Assembly: GCA_029265975.1 (NCBI GenBank)
Contig: JAJUGN010000009.1
Span: 1 to 58,361, forward strand
From: Clostridiales bacterium
Lineage (GTDB): Bacteria; Bacillota; Clostridia; Oscillospirales; Oscillospiraceae
Direction of reading: 5' to 3'
Length of the DNA: 58,361 nucleotides
The stretch's first letter is position 1; the number at the start of each line of letters is the position of its first letter. This document shows positions 26,961-35,800 of this stretch, one piece after another. The position numbers were made by a program, and so were the translations under genes. The notes under the pieces were generated by a model. That model was given only the letters and a program-made list of their open reading frames with translations, made no database searches and was not told where the DNA came from.

Positions 26961-27041
26961 GAAAACGCAGTGAAACTAGCGCTTTAATGTTCGTACCGGA
27001 GTTGACTATGATAATAAAGTATAATATAAGGAGTGCATAAT

Positions 27042-28463
27042 ATGGACAGGAACGAAGCGAAACTTTATGTACAGGAGCTCTACGCGAGAGCGAAAAAAGC
27101 GCAGGCGATAGCCGAGGGCTATGACCAGGCCAGAGTCAACGAGCTCTGCGCGGCCGTTACATGGGCTGCGCTGAACGAGGATTTCCGCATGACTGCCGCC
27201 AAGATGCTCGTAGAGGAATCCCGCATGGGTGTCGTTCAGGACAAGTTCAACAAGATATACAATAAGGCAAAAGGCGTCTGGAACGACATGAAGGACGAAA
27301 TTTCGGTCGGAATTGTCGAAAAGAACACAGAGAAGCAGCTCGTCAGGTATATCAAGCCGGTCGGGGTAATAGCGGCTCTTATCCCGGTAACAAACGGAGA
27401 GGCTACGCCGGTCGTCAAAGCGCTCTGGGCTCTCAAGGGCAGGAATGCTATCATCATGTCCCCGCACCCGAGAGGAAAGAAGACTCTCCAGTACGTCGTG
27501 AACTACATCAGAGACGTTCTGAAGAAGTACGACGCGCCCGAGGATCTCATAATCGCCGTCGATCCGGACAAGTTCTCGATAGAGGTAACGCACGAAATGA
27601 TGGCGCAGTGCGATTATATCGCGGCTACCGGAGGAACCCCGATGGTTCGCGTGGCATACAGCTCCGGAACTCCGGCAATCGGCGTAGGAACCGGAAACGT
27701 CGCAACCTATATTGACCCATCCGCAAACCTTGCCGACGCGGCTCACAAAATAATGCTCTCAAAAACCTTTGACAATTCCACATCCTGCTCCTCTGAAAAC
27801 GAAACGATAATCCACGAGGCTATCTACGATGAATTCGTAAAGGCTCTCGAGGCCGAAGGCGGATACCTCATCAAGGAGGGCAGCGAGGAAAAGGAAATGC
27901 TTCGCAAGGCGCTGTGGCCAGAATGGCCCGCAAACCACGAGCTTTCTAGAACTCTTGTTGCGATGAAAGCCTACGATATGGCAAAGGCCATCGGACTTAA
28001 AGCTCCCGAGACCACCAAGTTTATTATGGTAGAGGAAAACGGAGGCTTCGGACAGGACTATCCCTTCACGGGCGAAAAGCTGAGCCCCGTAACGACTCTC
28101 ATCAAGGCAAAGAGCTTCGAGGACGCAATGGACAAGATTGCGGGCTGCCTCAGCTACATGGGCAACGGACACAGCTGCGGCATACACACCAATAACGACG
28201 AGCAGGTGGACGCTCTGGCGCGCCGCATGACGGTATCCAGAATTATGGTAAATCAGCCTCAGGCGCTTGCAAACAGCGGCTCATGGGGCAACGGGATGCC
28301 TGTTACAATGACCCTCGGCTGCTCCACCTGGGGTTACAACAGCACCAGCGAGAACGTCACCTGGAAGCAGTTCGTGAACTACACCGTTGTTTCCAAACCG
28401 ATCCCGGCGATAGTTCCGTCGGACGAGGAGCTCTTCCCGGAATACATTCGCAACAGAAAATAA
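27042..28463 (+). CDS. CoA-acylating aldehyde dehydrogenase
   Basis: This 473-residue protein belongs to the acylating aldehyde dehydrogenases (AdhE N-domain, PduP/EutE and sulfoacetaldehyde dehydrogenase types), which convert an aldehyde, CoA and NAD(P) to acyl-CoA. Seen are IKPVGVIAALIPVTN, the nucleotide-site region ATGGTPMVRVAYSSGTPAIG, and the catalytic cysteine in FDNSTSCSSENE (Cys249). GCSTWGYNSTSENVTWK lies near the C-terminus. The SCSSEN context resembles what I recall for sulfoacetaldehyde-type enzymes more than ICASEQ of AdhE, but the substrate is not decided. ATG 27042 follows AAGGAG. No microcompartment targeting peptide or shell gene is nearby. Confidence 0.85.
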   Translation: MDRNEAKLYVQELYARAKKAQAIAEGYDQARVNELCAAVTWAALNEDFRMTAAKMLVEESRMGVVQDKFNKIYNKAKGVWNDMKDEISVGIVEKNTEKQLVRYIKPVGVIAALIPVTNGEATPVVKALWALKGRNAIIMSPHPRGKKTLQYVVNYIRDVLKKYDAPEDLIIAVDPDKFSIEVTHEMMAQCDYIAATGGTPMVRVAYSSGTPAIGVGTGNVATYIDPSANLADAAHKIMLSKTFDNSTSCSSENETIIHEAIYDEFVKALEAEGGYLIKEGSEEKEMLRKALWPEWPANHELSRTLVAMKAYDMAKAIGLKAPETTKFIMVEENGGFGQDYPFTGEKLSPVTTLIKAKSFEDAMDKIAGCLSYMGNGHSCGIHTNNDEQVDALARRMTVSRIMVNQPQALANSGSWGNGMPVTMTLGCSTWGYNSTSENVTWKQFVNYTVVSKPIPAIVPSDEELFPEYIRNRK

Positions 28464-28472
28464 ACTAAGACC

Positions 28473-28512
28473 ATCAGACGCTGCCGCGAATCGGCAGCGT
28501 CTGATTTATTTT
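28473..28512 (+). terminator. Terminator after the aldehyde dehydrogenase
   Basis: Perfect 14-bp arms (28473-28486 and 28492-28505) with a 5-base loop, followed by a T-rich tail. Confidence 0.88.
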
Positions 28513-28600
28513 ACTTTTATTTTAAGCCCGAAGATACATTATTTTCACTGATAAATGAAATCCTAACTTAAATATTTTACCAATAATACTATTATAGTAC

Positions 28601-28673
28601 AATTTGATAAAAATATCAGACAAATAATAGTAAAATCACACAAACCATTCAAATAATTTGATATAAAAATATC
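28601..28673. repeat. Pair of direct repeats upstream of the MtaA/CmuA-like gene
   Basis: AATTTGATA followed by AAAATATC occurs at 28601-28617 and again, with a two-base insertion, at 28655-28673. The start-to-start distance is 54 bases, about five helical turns. It lies in a 220-base AT-rich leader that otherwise shows no gene. It may be a regulator-binding pair. Confidence 0.4.
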
Positions 28674-28731
28674 GATTTATAGAAGATAATGGTATGGAAG
28701 TATCCAGTATGGAATAAGGAGGGCTTGCACT

Positions 28732-29760
28732 ATGAATATGTTCAAATGGGTGGAGAAAATGATCAACGACGAGGAGACCAAGGCTTTGCCAATCCTGTCG
28801 TTCCCGTCGGTCCAGCTTTTGTTCGTCACGGTAAGGGAGCTTGTTTCAGACAGCAATCTTCAGGCTCTCGGAATGAAGATGCTTGCCGACAAATACGAGA
28901 TGCCTGCTTCGGTAAGCTTTATGGATCTTTCCGTTGAGGCCGAGGCGTTCGGTTCAAAGACCGTATACGCGGCTGACGAAGTGCCCACTATTCTGGGAAG
29001 CGTAGTTTCCAGCCAAAAGGAGGCGGATGCGCTCCGCGTACCGGAGCTTGGAGAGGGCCGCACCGGGATCTGCATCGAGGGCGTAAGAAAGGCTATGAAG
29101 CTCATAACGGACAGGCCGGTTTTTGCGGGATGCATAGGTCCGTATTCTTTGGCGGGACGCCTTATGAACGTCAACGAAGTGATGATGTACTGCTACGAGG
29201 AGCCGAATATGGTGCATACCGTGCTCAGGAAGGCGACCGACTTTCTTATAAAATATATACTTGAGTACAAGAAGATCGGAGCTCAGGGCGTAGTTCTGGC
29301 GGAGCCGCTGGCCGGAATGCTTTCGCCCGGCCTGATGCAGGAATTTTCGTCCGATTATGTAAAAGAAATCGTTCAAAAGACTCAGGACAAAAACTTTATA
29401 GTGATTTACCATAACTGCGGTTCGGATGCAAACAGGCTTACCGAGGAGATAAAAAGCACAGGCTGCATAGCTTACCATTTCGGCGACGCGGTGGACATGA
29501 AGGAAATGCTTATGAAAATGCCGCCGGACTGCCTTGTGATGGGCAACGTCAGCCCCTCCAAGGTCTTCAGAAACGGCACCCCGAGGATGGCGAGGATAGC
29601 GACCATAAAGGTGCTGGAAAGCTGCAGGGGGCATAAAAACTTTATGATATCTTCCGGATGCGACATCCCTCCTCTGACCGAGTTCGATAACATCGATGCG
29701 TTTTTTGAAACGGTGAAGTCGTTCAATTATAAAAACATATTAATGGATATGATAACCTGA
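28732..29760 (+). CDS. MtaA/CmuA-like methyltransferase of the uroporphyrinogen decarboxylase fold
   Basis: A 342-residue TIM-barrel protein of the URO-D superfamily. Zinc ligands typical of methylcobamide:thiol methyltransferases are present: HNCG (in VIYHNCGSDANRL, near residue 227) and the Cys of ISSGCDIPPLT near residue 309. VFAGCIGPYSLAGRL also fits the family. Such proteins move methyl groups between corrinoid proteins and thiols or tetrahydrofolate. No corrinoid protein gene is adjacent, so the methyl donor is unknown. AAGGAGGG precedes the ATG at ideal distance. The hairpin-flanked repeat follows directly. Confidence 0.85.
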   Translation: MNMFKWVEKMINDEETKALPILSFPSVQLLFVTVRELVSDSNLQALGMKMLADKYEMPASVSFMDLSVEAEAFGSKTVYAADEVPTILGSVVSSQKEADALRVPELGEGRTGICIEGVRKAMKLITDRPVFAGCIGPYSLAGRLMNVNEVMMYCYEEPNMVHTVLRKATDFLIKYILEYKKIGAQGVVLAEPLAGMLSPGLMQEFSSDYVKEIVQKTQDKNFIVIYHNCGSDANRLTEEIKSTGCIAYHFGDAVDMKEMLMKMPPDCLVMGNVSPSKVFRNGTPRMARIATIKVLESCRGHKNFMISSGCDIPPLTEFDNIDAFFETVKSFNYKNILMDMIT

Positions 29761-29764
29761 TAAT

Positions 29765-29801
29765 GATCACGAGGCCTCCGAAAACCGGAGGCCTCGTGAT
29801 T
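29765..29801. terminator. Left copy of the duplicated MtaA/CmuA-like gene terminator
   Basis: A 37-base segment with a 15-bp perfect stem (ATCACGAGGCCTCCG paired with its complement) five bases past the stop codon. It is repeated base for base at 29993-30029. The element begins at 29802. Confidence 0.85.
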
Positions 29802-29992
29802 CAGACTGTCAAAAAAGCCCAAAGGGCTTTTTTGACAAGGGGGCTTAATGACGGACGCTCTGCCGCGCCCGACATGAGAGGTGTCATTTCCGACGTACAC
29901 GCCGCCGGAAATGACAGATTTGACTTTTTTCCGCCATTCGCGGCGGAAATTCTGCGAAGCTTTTTTGTGTAAACAAGTTCTTTGACAAGCTG
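29802..29992. mobile_element. Miniature repeat element, copy 2 (complete)
   Basis: A 191-base element. Ends CAGACTGTC and GACAAGCTG are imperfect terminal inverted repeats (7 of 9; about 13 of 16 when extended). Inside are three stems: 29808-29820/29824-29836 (13 bp, perfect, A-run and T-run flanked like a bidirectional terminator), 29883-29892/29906-29915 (10 bp) and 29928-29935/29942-29949 (8 bp). A 69-codon open frame crosses it but is not maintained in copy 1. It sits between converging genes and is bounded by identical 37-base hairpins. Confidence 0.8.
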
Positions 29993-30029
29993 GATCACGA
30001 GGCCTCCGAAAACCGGAGGCCTCGTGATT
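29993..30029. terminator. Right copy of the duplicated hairpin; terminator of the beta-propeller gene
   Basis: An exact copy of 29765-29801, lying 20 bases beyond the stop codon of the converging minus-strand gene. It gives that gene its own terminator. Confidence 0.85.
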
Positions 30030-30049
30030 TTATTCATTAAGCCGGGCTG

Positions 30050-32188
30050 TCAGAAGCTTATTTTTGAAATCTGCGAGTAACCTTTTACAGCGTAGGAGGA
30101 TATTCCCTCGGCTGAAACCACATAGAAGACATCTCCTATATAAAGTCCGCGCATATTATAGCCGTATTTCATGCTCGAACCGGCGGATATCGAAGCCTCC
30201 CGCTTGAAGCCCTGCTCCCTGGAATAGGAGTAAATAAGGTATTTCCCGTCGGCGGGGAAGGCTATGATGTTTTTTGCGGCGTCTGCCAATACGGCTTTGT
30301 GGTTATAGCTTGCCTCGGAGTAGTAGGTTCCGTCGATGACGAGCTTTGACAGCTCTTTTACGTTTTTCGGATCGGAAATATCGAACATGGAAAGCTTAAG
30401 GTAGCCTGCCTTGCCGCTGTCGGCGTCTGCGTCGTGCCCCAGACCGAAAAGCAGGCCGTCCGAATAGGGGTGCAGATACTGTGAAAAGCCCGGAATTTTA
30501 AGCGCGCTGAGGATTCTGGGGTTGGCCGGATCGGAAAGGTCGGCTGCAAACAGGGGATCCACCTGCCTGAAGGTAACAAAATATGCGGTATCTCCGATAA
30601 ATCTGGCCGAATAAACGCGCTCTCCGGGTGCAAGATCCTCGATTTTTCCCTTTATTTTCAGGTTGGAATCCAGAGTATAAAGGCTGTTGTACTGCCTGCT
30701 CTGCGAGACAGAGGACCATGCGGATTTGTCGGTGCCTCCGACGGACACGGTGTAGGAATATACGGTGGTGACTATCCTGAAGCAGCCCGCGTGCTCATCC
30801 ATCGAGAACTGGTTCAATACCGAACCGGGAACGGTACCCTCGGCTTCAAGCGATATGTTCCCGGAATTCAGGGAGAAGCGGTGAAGCTTTGTGGCTCCGG
30901 TGTAGGTGCTGCCCTCCGTAATACCCGAATATGATGTAACGTAGAGATTTGTCCTGCTCGAGTAAATCTGGCTTCCGTAGCCGAGCACAGCCTTGTTTGA
31001 AACGAGTTTTCCGTTTCCTGAGGTATCGATTCCTGCAACAATTAGATATTGTGCCGAGCCTCCGCTTTTTTCGGGGTCTATGCCTACTGAAATATCCTTT
31101 TGCGATATAAGAGAGGCTTCGGCGCCGCAGTATACCTGGGGCACAAAGGTGTCGGGGCGCTCCCTGACGATCTCGCCGTACACGCCTTTGTTGGAAAGGA
31201 GATACAAAACCCCGTCAATCATTCTCGAGGAAACAAAGGACCCGTCCTGGGAAAAGGAATTGAGCAGCTTGGGGGACGTCCTGTCGCTGATGTCGTAAAT
31301 ATCCGCCGACACGAATGATTTTGAACGAGGCGGCCAAATTGAGGGGGCGATGACTCTTGAATCATTGGAGGATTCGGGTTCCGCGGCCATTATATGATAC
31401 TCGTAGCTGTTTCTCAGCACGATCAGCCGATCCCCGGACACATACATCTCGAAAGCGCCGCTAGACTGCCTGCCGCTGCTGTCCTTTACGCTGATGGGGA
31501 TTTGCGAAGCCATTGCGAGGGCTCCGTTTTCCGCTTTTACGATACTCAGCTTTTCACCGGCAAGGCTGTATATATATTTTCCGTCGGTCTTGACTATGTC
31601 GGATTCCTGCACGCCTGCAACCTGAATATTTGTGTCCGAATAGCCCTGGGAAGCCGCGGAATCCGAGGCGGGAGCGGAAGGCGCCTTGTTTGCGGATTCC
31701 GCGCCGGCTGAGGTATATGCCCTGACGGTACCCTTCGACTGAAGCTTGGACATCACGTTGTACAGCTCTGAATAGTCGCCTTTGTCCGATGAGGCGGTTT
31801 CGGAGGGGGAAAGAGAGGTACGGGTAGCTGGGGAGCTAATTTCTGAGGATGGCGTCGAAGCAGGCGCCGTCGCGGCCGAGAATTTATCTTCAGATGCAGG
31901 GGCCGCGCCGCTTAAATCGACATAGGGAGCCGCAACTTGCCCTCCCGTCCCGCTGGCGAGCGGAACGCTCCTGCCGCCGCTTATCTGCTTCGATAAAGGT
32001 ATCGCAAGCGCCGCAACGAGCAAAAAGCATGCGGCGAAAGGCATCAGCCTCCTTAAAGTGCGCGGGGATATATTTCGCGCGGAGGCTTTCGATGTCATGA
32101 CGTTCAGTAAATTATCGATAGATTCCCGGGATGGACTAACTCTATCCATTCCGGTTTTGTATTCTTTTTTCCAGTCTTCATTTAACAT
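30050..32188 (-). CDS. Membrane-anchored beta-propeller protein, probable partner of the ECF sigma factor
   Basis: A 712-residue protein. About 48 cytosolic residues (MLNEDWKKEYKTGMDRVSPS onward) precede a single membrane helix (LMPFAACFLLVAALAIPL). A long Ser/Ala/Thr/Pro-rich linker runs to about residue 165. The outer part is a beta-propeller of the PF09826 type, with repeated features such as VSADIYDISDRTSPKLLNSF, FAADLSDPANPRILSALKIP and LSMFDISDPKNVKELSKL. The start overlaps the upstream ECF sigma gene by 11 bases. The overlap and topology suggest a membrane-bound anti-sigma or sensor, with the propeller outside; this is inferred, since no classical anti-sigma zinc motif was seen. Confidence 0.85.
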   Translation of the reverse strand: MLNEDWKKEYKTGMDRVSPSRESIDNLLNVMTSKASARNISPRTLRRLMPFAACFLLVAALAIPLSKQISGGRSVPLASGTGGQVAAPYVDLSGAAPASEDKFSAATAPASTPSSEISSPATRTSLSPSETASSDKGDYSELYNVMSKLQSKGTVRAYTSAGAESANKAPSAPASDSAASQGYSDTNIQVAGVQESDIVKTDGKYIYSLAGEKLSIVKAENGALAMASQIPISVKDSSGRQSSGAFEMYVSGDRLIVLRNSYEYHIMAAEPESSNDSRVIAPSIWPPRSKSFVSADIYDISDRTSPKLLNSFSQDGSFVSSRMIDGVLYLLSNKGVYGEIVRERPDTFVPQVYCGAEASLISQKDISVGIDPEKSGGSAQYLIVAGIDTSGNGKLVSNKAVLGYGSQIYSSRTNLYVTSYSGITEGSTYTGATKLHRFSLNSGNISLEAEGTVPGSVLNQFSMDEHAGCFRIVTTVYSYTVSVGGTDKSAWSSVSQSRQYNSLYTLDSNLKIKGKIEDLAPGERVYSARFIGDTAYFVTFRQVDPLFAADLSDPANPRILSALKIPGFSQYLHPYSDGLLFGLGHDADADSGKAGYLKLSMFDISDPKNVKELSKLVIDGTYYSEASYNHKAVLADAAKNIIAFPADGKYLIYSYSREQGFKREASISAGSSMKYGYNMRGLYIGDVFYVVSAEGISSYAVKGYSQISKISF

Positions 32189-32687
32189 GGTAATCTCCTC
32201 TCAGCTTCTGCTCAAGCGCAGCCCTTGCCCTGAAAAGATGTGACTTGACCGTTGATTCAGGCATTCCGCTTGTTTCGGAAATCTGCTTGATTGAAAGGTC
32301 CTCGTAGTAATACAGGTGGACGCAGAGGCGCTGCTTTGGGGGAAGGGACATTACTGCCTCGAATACGGGCAGTTCGCAGTCGTTCTGTTCATTGCTGTCC
32401 GCAAGTTCTCCGCAGTCTTCGATGGGGATGATTTTACGCCGCCATGCAGAGTTGTGGAATGATTTGCTGCAGTTTACCGCGACCCTCAGGAACCAGGCTT
32501 TTTCATGCTCTGGGGAGGAAAATGAGCGCAGTTTCCCCAGGTACCGCAGAAACACCTCCTGCATGATATCCTCGGCGTCATGCTTGTTGCCTGTATAGGA
32601 GTATGCGATGCGGTACACGGCGGAAGAGTATTTCTCAATTAGAATTCGCGGGTCGGCCGACTCGTGCGTCTTGGTGTTCTCGTTCAT
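32178..32687 (-). CDS. ECF-type RNA polymerase sigma factor
   Basis: This 169-residue sigma-70 family protein has only regions 2 and 4. Region 2 is YSSAVYRIAYSYTGNKHDAEDIMQEVFLRYL, split here as AEDIMQEVFLRYLGKL near residues 37-52. Region 4 is LPPKQRLCVHLYYYEDLSIKQISE then PESTVKSHLFRAR. It should direct a small stress or surface-response regulon, held in check by the coupled membrane protein. GGTGAGGATGG precedes the ATG. It diverges from the NRPS gene across a 192-base gap. Confidence 0.93.
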   Translation of the reverse strand: MNENTKTHESADPRILIEKYSSAVYRIAYSYTGNKHDAEDIMQEVFLRYLGKLRSFSSPEHEKAWFLRVAVNCSKSFHNSAWRRKIIPIEDCGELADSNEQNDCELPVFEAVMSLPPKQRLCVHLYYYEDLSIKQISETSGMPESTVKSHLFRARAALEQKLRGDYHVK

Positions 32688-32879
32688 AAAACCATCCTCA
32701 CCCCTAATACTTTTTATAAGCGTAAAAGGTTGCAGCGTTTATTCTATTATAAAAAAAATCAAATGTAAAATATTGTAACATAGGTGCTTATATTGGAATT
32801 AATTATTGATTTTTGAGGATTATTACTATACAATTATCCTTGTGCAAGAATTAATTCCCTACGAAAATTATCTTGGGAT

Positions 32880-35800
32880 GTGGGCATCTTGAAAGTAATG
32901 GCAGGGGCGCTCGGAGAACTGTTTCCGCTGTCTTCAAACCAGAAGAATATCTGGGATTTGGAAAGAGCCTTTTCCGGGACGTCAATAAATTCTATAAGCT
33001 CGACGATACGCTTTAGGGGCAAAATTGACTTTCTCCTTTTGGAAAAGGCCTTGAACCATGTTATTTCAAACGATGTTTCGCTCAGAACCCAGCTTACAAT
33101 CAAAGAGGGCAGACCGTGGCAGTACCACGTTCCCTATAAGGAGTCGCGTTTTCAGATCATCGATTTTTCAATGACAGATGAAAACGGCATAAGGGATTGG
33201 GAAGAGGCCGTCACAAGGGAAGCCCTCAATTTTTATGATTCTCCGCTTTACAGGTTCATTATAATGAAGATAAGGGACGACACGGCGGGAATTCTCGTAA
33301 TAACGCATCATATAATATCCGATGGCTGGACCCAGGTTTCGCTGTGCAACCGGATAGGGCAGGCCTACATAGATTTGGTATCCGGAAAAACCCCAGAAGC
33401 GGAAACCCTGCCTAGCTATTCTCTTTTTGTGGAGGACGAACAGAAATATCTTGCTTCGGCGGCCTGCAGAAAGGACAGGGAGTACTGGAAGCTTATAACC
33501 GAAAAGGAAAGCGAGCCGGTATCGCTGAAAAACTTAAAGAGCGCATCTATTTCTCCGGTGGGGAAGCAAAAGAGCTTCGACCTGCCGGCGCACCTCAACG
33601 AAGCCGTTTCCTCCTACTGCGCGAAAAACAGGATAGCACCGTTTCTTGTGTTTTATATGGCTCTGGCCGTGTACCTTAAGCGCCGCGGATGCGGAGACAG
33701 GTTTACGGTCGGCGTTCCGGTATTTAACCGCTCCGGCCGGATTTTCAGAAAGACAACAGGGATGTTTGTAAGCACCGTCCCTTTTTTCACGGAAATATCG
33801 GAGGAGTGGAGCTTTGACGAATTCAGGGAGCGTTTGTCCGAAAGCTGGCTTGAGCTTCTCCGCCATCAGCGATTTCCTCTTAGAAGGATAAAGGCGCTTG
33901 CGAATTCGGAGGCCTCGCCTTTTAATATAATGCTTTCCTATCAGGATAACAAGGTTTTGAAAAGCGATTGCGACGAGATAGATTTTTCCGGCGTCTGGCA
34001 TTACGGAGGTTATCAGGCCGAGCAGCTCTGCATACACATAATGAACCTTGAGGACAACCGGCGCTATTCCGTGAATTATGAATATCTGGTGCAGTTTTTT
34101 TCCGACGCCGAGATTGAAAAGCTGCATGCTTCTATATGCCATATAGCAGGCGAAGCGCTTAAGGCTTCAGGAAAACCCATAAACGAGCTTCAAATTGTCC
34201 CGCCCGATGAATACAGGCGGGTAGTTTACGGCTTCAACAGCACCTCAAAGCCTTTGGCATATGTCAATCCGTATGAAATGCTCGCCTCAGTTTCTTTGGA
34301 ATATCCGGAACGTCCGGCAGTGATTTATAAGGATGAAGCCGTTTCTTACTCCGAGCTCATAAAGCGGGCGGGCAGGGTGGCGGCCGCGCTGGGAACGGAG
34401 GGAGAGCTTTTCGCAATACTTCTGCCAAGGAGTCCCGCCCTTTATTCGGCAATCGCAGGTGTGATGCAGGCCGGCGCGGCGTGGGTCATAATTTCGCCGG
34501 ACACGCCCTTCGGAAGGATATCGGAGATTCTGGAGCAGAGCGGCGCAAGCGCCGTGATTTCCAGCAGAGGCATTATAAATGAGATATACGGGAATAAGGA
34601 GCCGAGCGTTCCGCTGATAGACATCGATGCTCTGCCTTCGGCAACTGACATTGCCCGCCCCGCCGACGGGGACGGCCTCGCATATGTCGTATATACGTCG
34701 GGCAGCACCGGAAAGCCCAAGGGCGTCGAGGTCAGCAGGAAAAATCTTATTAATTTCGTGCGGGGAGTGTGTCCGCTTTTTCCGGATTCTCCGATAATCT
34801 CGCTCTGCAATACAGGCTTCGACGCTTTCGTAATTGAAAGCGCCGCGGCGATGCTTTGCGGAAAAACGGTCGTGCTGCCCGAAGACTCCGATCAGGAGGA
34901 CCCGGCGAGGCTTGCGGAGCTTATAAAGGGGCACCGCGTAGGGTTTATGGCAATAACGCCTTCCAGACTTGCGGCATACCTTAAGAACGCCTCGTTTGCG
35001 GAGAGCCTTTCCGGGATTGAGGCCGTGATATGCGGCGGCGAGGCCTTCCCGCGGGAGCTCCTGCGGAACATCCTGCAGTTTACAAAAGCGGATATATACA
35101 ATCAATACGGTCCTTCGGAAACCACTGTGGGCGTGAGCTACAAAAGGCTGAACGGCGCCAGGGATATAACCGTAGGAAAGCCTATGGAAAACTGCCGCCT
35201 TTATGTGCTGGACAATAGGCTGCATCCGATGCCGGCAGGCGTTTACGGCGAGCTGTATGTGGGAGGCGCCTGCGTAGGAAAAGGGTACAGGGGCGATCCC
35301 ACGCTTACGGCAAAGTCTTTTCTTGAAAGCCCGTTTGAGCCCGGAGAGAGAATTTACAGGACGGGCGACGTGGCCGCTTGGACGGAGGATGGCGAAATCG
35401 TTATTTCGGGCAGGCGCGACAGGCAGGTCAAGCTCCGCGGGCTCAGGATAGAGCCGCAGGAGATATCCGAGTGTCTGTCAAGGCACCCTTCAGTGGCGGC
35501 CGCCGCCGTAAAAGTCATATCCAAAAACGATCAGCAGCTTTTAATCGCATATTGCGCGACAACACGGCCGGCAGCGGAGACTGAGCTTCTTGCGCATGCC
35601 GCCTCCTATCTGCCGAGATACATGATACCCGCACGGATTATCCTTCTCGATTCGATGCCGCTCACGGCGAACGGCAAGACTGACGAAGCGGCTCTTCCCG
35701 AGCCCGCGGACGGGGACGAAGTGATCTATGCCTCAACACCTCTGCAGGAGCAGCTTCTGCTGATTTTCCGGGGCGTTTTGAGAAATGAGAGCATACATGC

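Noticed and set aside
27020-27025. TATAAT close to the aldehyde dehydrogenase start
   Set aside because: The nearest TTGACT is only 12 bases upstream, too close for a normal promoter; 26932-26960 fits better.
29763-29972. 69-codon open frame across repeat copy 2
   Set aside because: Single-base indels in copy 1 break the frame, it begins inside the host hairpin, and it has no ribosome site. The element is better read as non-coding.
34287-35225. 312-codon open frame antisense to the NRPS
   Set aside because: It is opposite the first adenylation domain and shows no domain features.
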